Shown here piece by piece: positions 61,474-64,000 of a stretch of DNA of 64,000 bases. A model generated the notes under the pieces. The model had not been told where the DNA came from. It made no database searches and saw only the letters and a list, made by a program, of their open reading frames with translations. The stretch spans positions 372,001 to 436,000 of the forward strand of contig CAVOJY010000005.1 of the NCBI GenBank assembly GCA_963696405.1, in the 5' to 3' direction. Made by a program: the position numbers and the translations under genes. Each line of letters starts with the position of its first letter. Positions within the stretch are counted from its first letter, which is position 1. Origin of the DNA: CAVOJY01 sp963696405 (GTDB taxonomy: Bacteria > Chloroflexota > Limnocylindria > Limnocylindrales > CSP1-4).

Positions 61474-62766
61474 ATGCCCCCGGACACACCGCCACGCGGC
61501 CGCCTGAACACGGGCGTCCGCCGCGGGGCGGTGGCCCTCCGGCACCGCAACTTCCGGCTCTTCTGGGCGGGACAACTGGTGTCTCTCGCCGGGACGTGGA
61601 TGCAGGTGGTGGCCCAGGGGTGGCTCGTCCTGCAGCTGACGAACGATGCCTTCCTGCTCGGCGTCGTGACGGCAGCGCAGTTCCTGCCGGTGCTGGTGTT
61701 CGGCCTCTTCGGCGGCCTCATCGCCGACGCCCTCCCGAAGCGCAGGACGCTCATCGCCACCCAGGCGGCCTCGCTGCTCCTCGCGCTCGTCCTGGGCCTC
61801 CTCACCGCCACCGGGCTCGTCCAGGTCTGGCAGATCGTCGTCCTCGCTCTTCTGCTCGGCACCGTCAACGCAGTGGACATGCCGACCCGGCAGGCGTTCG
61901 TCATCGAGATGGTGGGGCGGGCGGACGTGGTGAACGCCGTCGGCCTCAACTCGGCCGCCTTCAACGCCGCGCGCATCGTGGGACCGGCGATCGGCGGACT
62001 CGTCATCGGGGCCGTTGGCCTCGCGACCTGCTTCTTCATCAACGCCGCGAGCTTCGTCGCCGTCATCGCGAGTCTCCTGCTCATGCGCGAGGGGGAACTG
62101 CGGCCGTTTGTCGCCCAGCGCGTCGAGCGGACCGTCGGGGCGGTGGTGGAGAACCTGGCCGAGGGGCTCCGCTACGTCCGCCGCACCCGGGTCGTCCTGC
62201 TCGCCGTGGTCGTGGTCGGCCTCGTGTCGATGTTCGGGATGAACTTCACGGTGATCATGCCGGTCCTCGCCCGGGACGTCCTGGGGACCGGGGCTTCCGG
62301 CCTCGGCTTCCTCATGGCCGCGACCGGCGTCGGCTCGGTGGCCTCCGCCCTGTCCATTGCCTATCTCGGCCGCCCCTCACCGCGCTTCATCCTGGCGGGC
62401 GCAGCGATCGCGGGGATCCTGGAGATCGCCGTCGCCTTCGTCCGCTCCTTCCCCCTTGCACTCGTGTGCGCGGCAGGCATCGGCGCCGGCGCCATCGGCA
62501 TGGCGGCCACCGCCAACACGACCATCCAGCTGGCGGTACCCGATGAGCTTCGCGGCCGCGCCATGAGCGTCTTCACGACCGTCTTCACCGGGACCGCGCC
62601 GTTCGGCGGGTTGTTGATCGGCGCGGTGATCTCCCAGTACGGGGCGCCGGCTGCGTTCGTCTTCGGCGGGAGCGCGTCGCTGGTGGTGGCCGCGGTCGCG
62701 TACCTCGTCTCGCGCCCCTGGCTCCGGACCGCCCTCGCGCCGCGGATCAGCTCGACGCGGGCCTGA
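61474..62766 (+). CDS. MFS transporter (EntS-like exporter)
   Basis: A 430-residue major facilitator with about twelve helices. RHRNFRLFWAGQLVSLAGTWMQ at the N-terminus, GLIADALPKRR, VDMPTRQAFVIEMVGRADVVNA and LPFVA-type loops place it with EntS-like exporters (MFS_3). ATG 61474. The 3' end overlaps the convergent photolyase gene by 20 bases. Substrate unknown. Confidence 0.88.
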   Translation: MPPDTPPRGRLNTGVRRGAVALRHRNFRLFWAGQLVSLAGTWMQVVAQGWLVLQLTNDAFLLGVVTAAQFLPVLVFGLFGGLIADALPKRRTLIATQAASLLLALVLGLLTATGLVQVWQIVVLALLLGTVNAVDMPTRQAFVIEMVGRADVVNAVGLNSAAFNAARIVGPAIGGLVIGAVGLATCFFINAASFVAVIASLLLMREGELRPFVAQRVERTVGAVVENLAEGLRYVRRTRVVLLAVVVVGLVSMFGMNFTVIMPVLARDVLGTGASGLGFLMAATGVGSVASALSIAYLGRPSPRFILAGAAIAGILEIAVAFVRSFPLALVCAAGIGAGAIGMAATANTTIQLAVPDELRGRAMSVFTTVFTGTAPFGGLLIGAVISQYGAPAAFVFGGSASLVVAAVAYLVSRPWLRTALAPRISSTRA

Positions 62767-64000
62767 TGGATCGGTAGGCGAACAGGGCGCGTTCTCGCGC
62801 CGCGGCATGATCCACGATGGGAGGCGGGTAGTCCTGCCCGATGATGCACCCGGCCCGGCGCTGCGCTTCCGGCGGCATCGTCCAGGGGGCATGCACAGAC
62901 CGGGCCGGAACCCGCGCCAGCTCCGGCACCCAGCGCCGCACGTAGTCGCCGTCGGGGTCGAAACGCTCGCCCTGGGCCACGGGGTTGAAGATGCGGAAGT
63001 AGGGCTGGGCGTCCGTCCCGGTCGAAGCTGCCCACTGCCAGCCGCCGTTGTTGCTGGCGAGGTCGCCGTCCACGAGGTGAGCCATGAAGTGCGCCTCGCC
63101 CAAGCGCCAGTCGATGAGCAGGTCCTTTGCCAGGAACGATGCCACGATCATCCGCGCGCGGTTCGGCATCCAGCCCGTTGCCCGAAGCTGGCGCATCGCG
63201 GCATCGACTACCGGGTACCCGGTGCGGCCGTCGGTCCACGCGGCAAAGGCCTCCGAGTCCTCGCGCCAGGGCACCGCGTCGTACACGGGGCGGAACGAGC
63301 CGCGGGCGGCATGCGGCCAGTGCCACAGCACGTGGGCGTAGAAGTCGCGCCAGCACAACTCGCTCGCATAGACGCGCGGGCCGTCCCCCGGCGCATCACG
63401 CCGCTCGAGTACCTGATCGCATCGCTCCAGGACCTCGGTCGGCGACAGGAGCCCGAGATGCAGGTCCTGCCCAAGCCGGGACGTGCCTCCCACGGCCAGG
63501 AGATCGCGGCGCTCGGCGTAGCGGGAGAGGCCGGTGGAGGCCCAGCGGTCGAGGCGGGACCGGGCCGCCGCCTCGCCCGGCTCGGGAAGGAGGTCGGAGG
63601 AAGCGGTCGGGGCGGCGAACCCGAGATCGGCGAGTGATGGCACCGATCCGGGATCCGGAGCGGCCACCGGCACGCGAACCCGCTCCGGCGCCTGGAGCAC
63701 CGCTCGGCGCGGCATCGCGTCCCACGCTCGACGGAACGGCGTGAACACCGAGTACGGCCGCCCTGCGGCGCTCAGGATGCTGCCGGGCTCCGCGACGAGG
63801 GTGCCGGGCAGGACCTGGAACCGGATCCCTCGCGCCGCGAGCGCGGTCGCGACCTCCTCGTCCCGTTGACGTGCGTACGGTCCGGCGTCGCCGCTGGCGT
63901 AGACGGCCTCCGCACCAACCTCGCTCGCGACGGCGGACACGGCCTCGGCGGGCCGGCCTCGCCGCAGCCAGAGGTCCCCATCTCGAGCCCGGAGGTCGCC
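62747..64000 (-). CDS. phr: deoxyribodipyrimidine photolyase (N-terminus outside window)
   Basis: Class I CPD photolyase that repairs UV dimers with FAD and light. The frame continues to the window edge, so the first residues are missing; visible N-terminal region includes DLWLRRGRPAEAVSAVASEV and GAEAVYASGDAGPYARQRDEEV. The FAD domain has ELCWRDFYAHVLW, AWTDGRTGYPVVDAAMRQL, ATGWMPNRARMIVASFL, KDLLIDWRLGEAHFM and DLASNNGGWQWAASTGTDAQPY, the family signature. It converges on the MFS gene. Frame intact. Confidence 0.95.
   Translation of the reverse strand, partial: GDLRARDGDLWLRRGRPAEAVSAVASEVGAEAVYASGDAGPYARQRDEEVATALAARGIRFQVLPGTLVAEPGSILSAAGRPYSVFTPFRRAWDAMPRRAVLQAPERVRVPVAAPDPGSVPSLADLGFAAPTASSDLLPEPGEAAARSRLDRWASTGLSRYAERRDLLAVGGTSRLGQDLHLGLLSPTEVLERCDQVLERRDAPGDGPRVYASELCWRDFYAHVLWHWPHAARGSFRPVYDAVPWREDSEAFAAWTDGRTGYPVVDAAMRQLRATGWMPNRARMIVASFLAKDLLIDWRLGEAHFMAHLVDGDLASNNGGWQWAASTGTDAQPYFRIFNPVAQGERFDPDGDYVRRWVPELARVPARSVHAPWTMPPEAQRRAGCIIGQDYPPPIVDHAAARERALFAYRSIRPASS

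Overview
The window is about 70% G+C and bacterial. GTG and TTG starts are common, SD sites are GGAGG-type, and there are many lipobox lipoproteins. The mix of genes (comEA-comEC-holA, rho-obg-nadD-rsfS, a Tal-Pgi-type phosphoglucose isomerase, serpin, alpha-2-macroglobulin (A2M), Kelch lipoproteins) suggests an uncultured high-G+C Chloroflexota lineage such as Limnocylindria, or a close relative. That placement is an inference; no rRNA or ribosomal protein gene is present. I see no tRNA, rRNA, CRISPR array, integrase or IS element.

Layout. (1) 1-6.7 kb: a minus-strand operon (VOC protein, hydroxyacid dehydrogenase, LsrK-like kinase, LsrF-like thiolase/aldolase, Rpe-like epimerase) divergent from an LsrR/SorC-family regulator. 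It resembles autoinducer-2 processing genes without an Lsr transporter or LsrG in view. (2) 6.8-11.6 kb: pstSCAB-phoU behind a four-unit 11-bp PHO-box-like array. (3) 11.8-17.0 kb: comEA, comEC, an HD-domain hydrolase and holA. (4) 17.1-23.1 kb, minus strand: rho, LysM/M23 peptidase, obg, nadD, rsfS and a small zinc-ribbon protein. (5) 23.5-30.6 kb, minus strand: EamA exporter, transaldolase, pyrG, aldo/keto reductase, HAD phosphatase and a 51-residue membrane protein. (6) 30.8-40.7 kb: PfkB kinase, a badly broken MORC-like ATPase, then tkt-pgi-zwf-EVE and an HMCES/YedK gene. (7) 40.8-61.4 kb: a co-directional block of exported proteins: serpin, a giant A2M-like lipoprotein without a thioester, three Kelch proteins, small lipoproteins, a double META protein, an Ig-like repeat protein and a glucuronyl C5-epimerase-like protein. 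(8) 61.5-64 kb: an MFS exporter converging on a photolyase.

Many genes between 0.7-2.4 kb and 30.8-60.2 kb are split by frameshifts. Wherever I could resolve the change it is a one-base insertion, never a deletion, and it restores textbook family sequence when removed. I read these as sequence or assembly errors, not real pseudogenes, and describe the genes as single units spanning the breaks.

The best candidate for something undescribed is a duplicated promoter-plus-leader cassette at 42371-42499 and 55830-55961. A near-identical 61-nt leader element (60/61 identical) sits exactly 20 nt after a strong TATACC -10 box, ahead of two unrelated genes: the A2M lipoprotein and a small alpha/beta-barrel-like protein. 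Other notable signals are short tandem repeats and palindromes in several promoter regions (upstream of tkt, pyrG, the HAD phosphatase and lsrR), a degenerate ~30-bp dispersed repeat at 24.7 and 39.7-40.0 kb, and the pairing of a serpin with an A2M-like protein, each with its own promoter.
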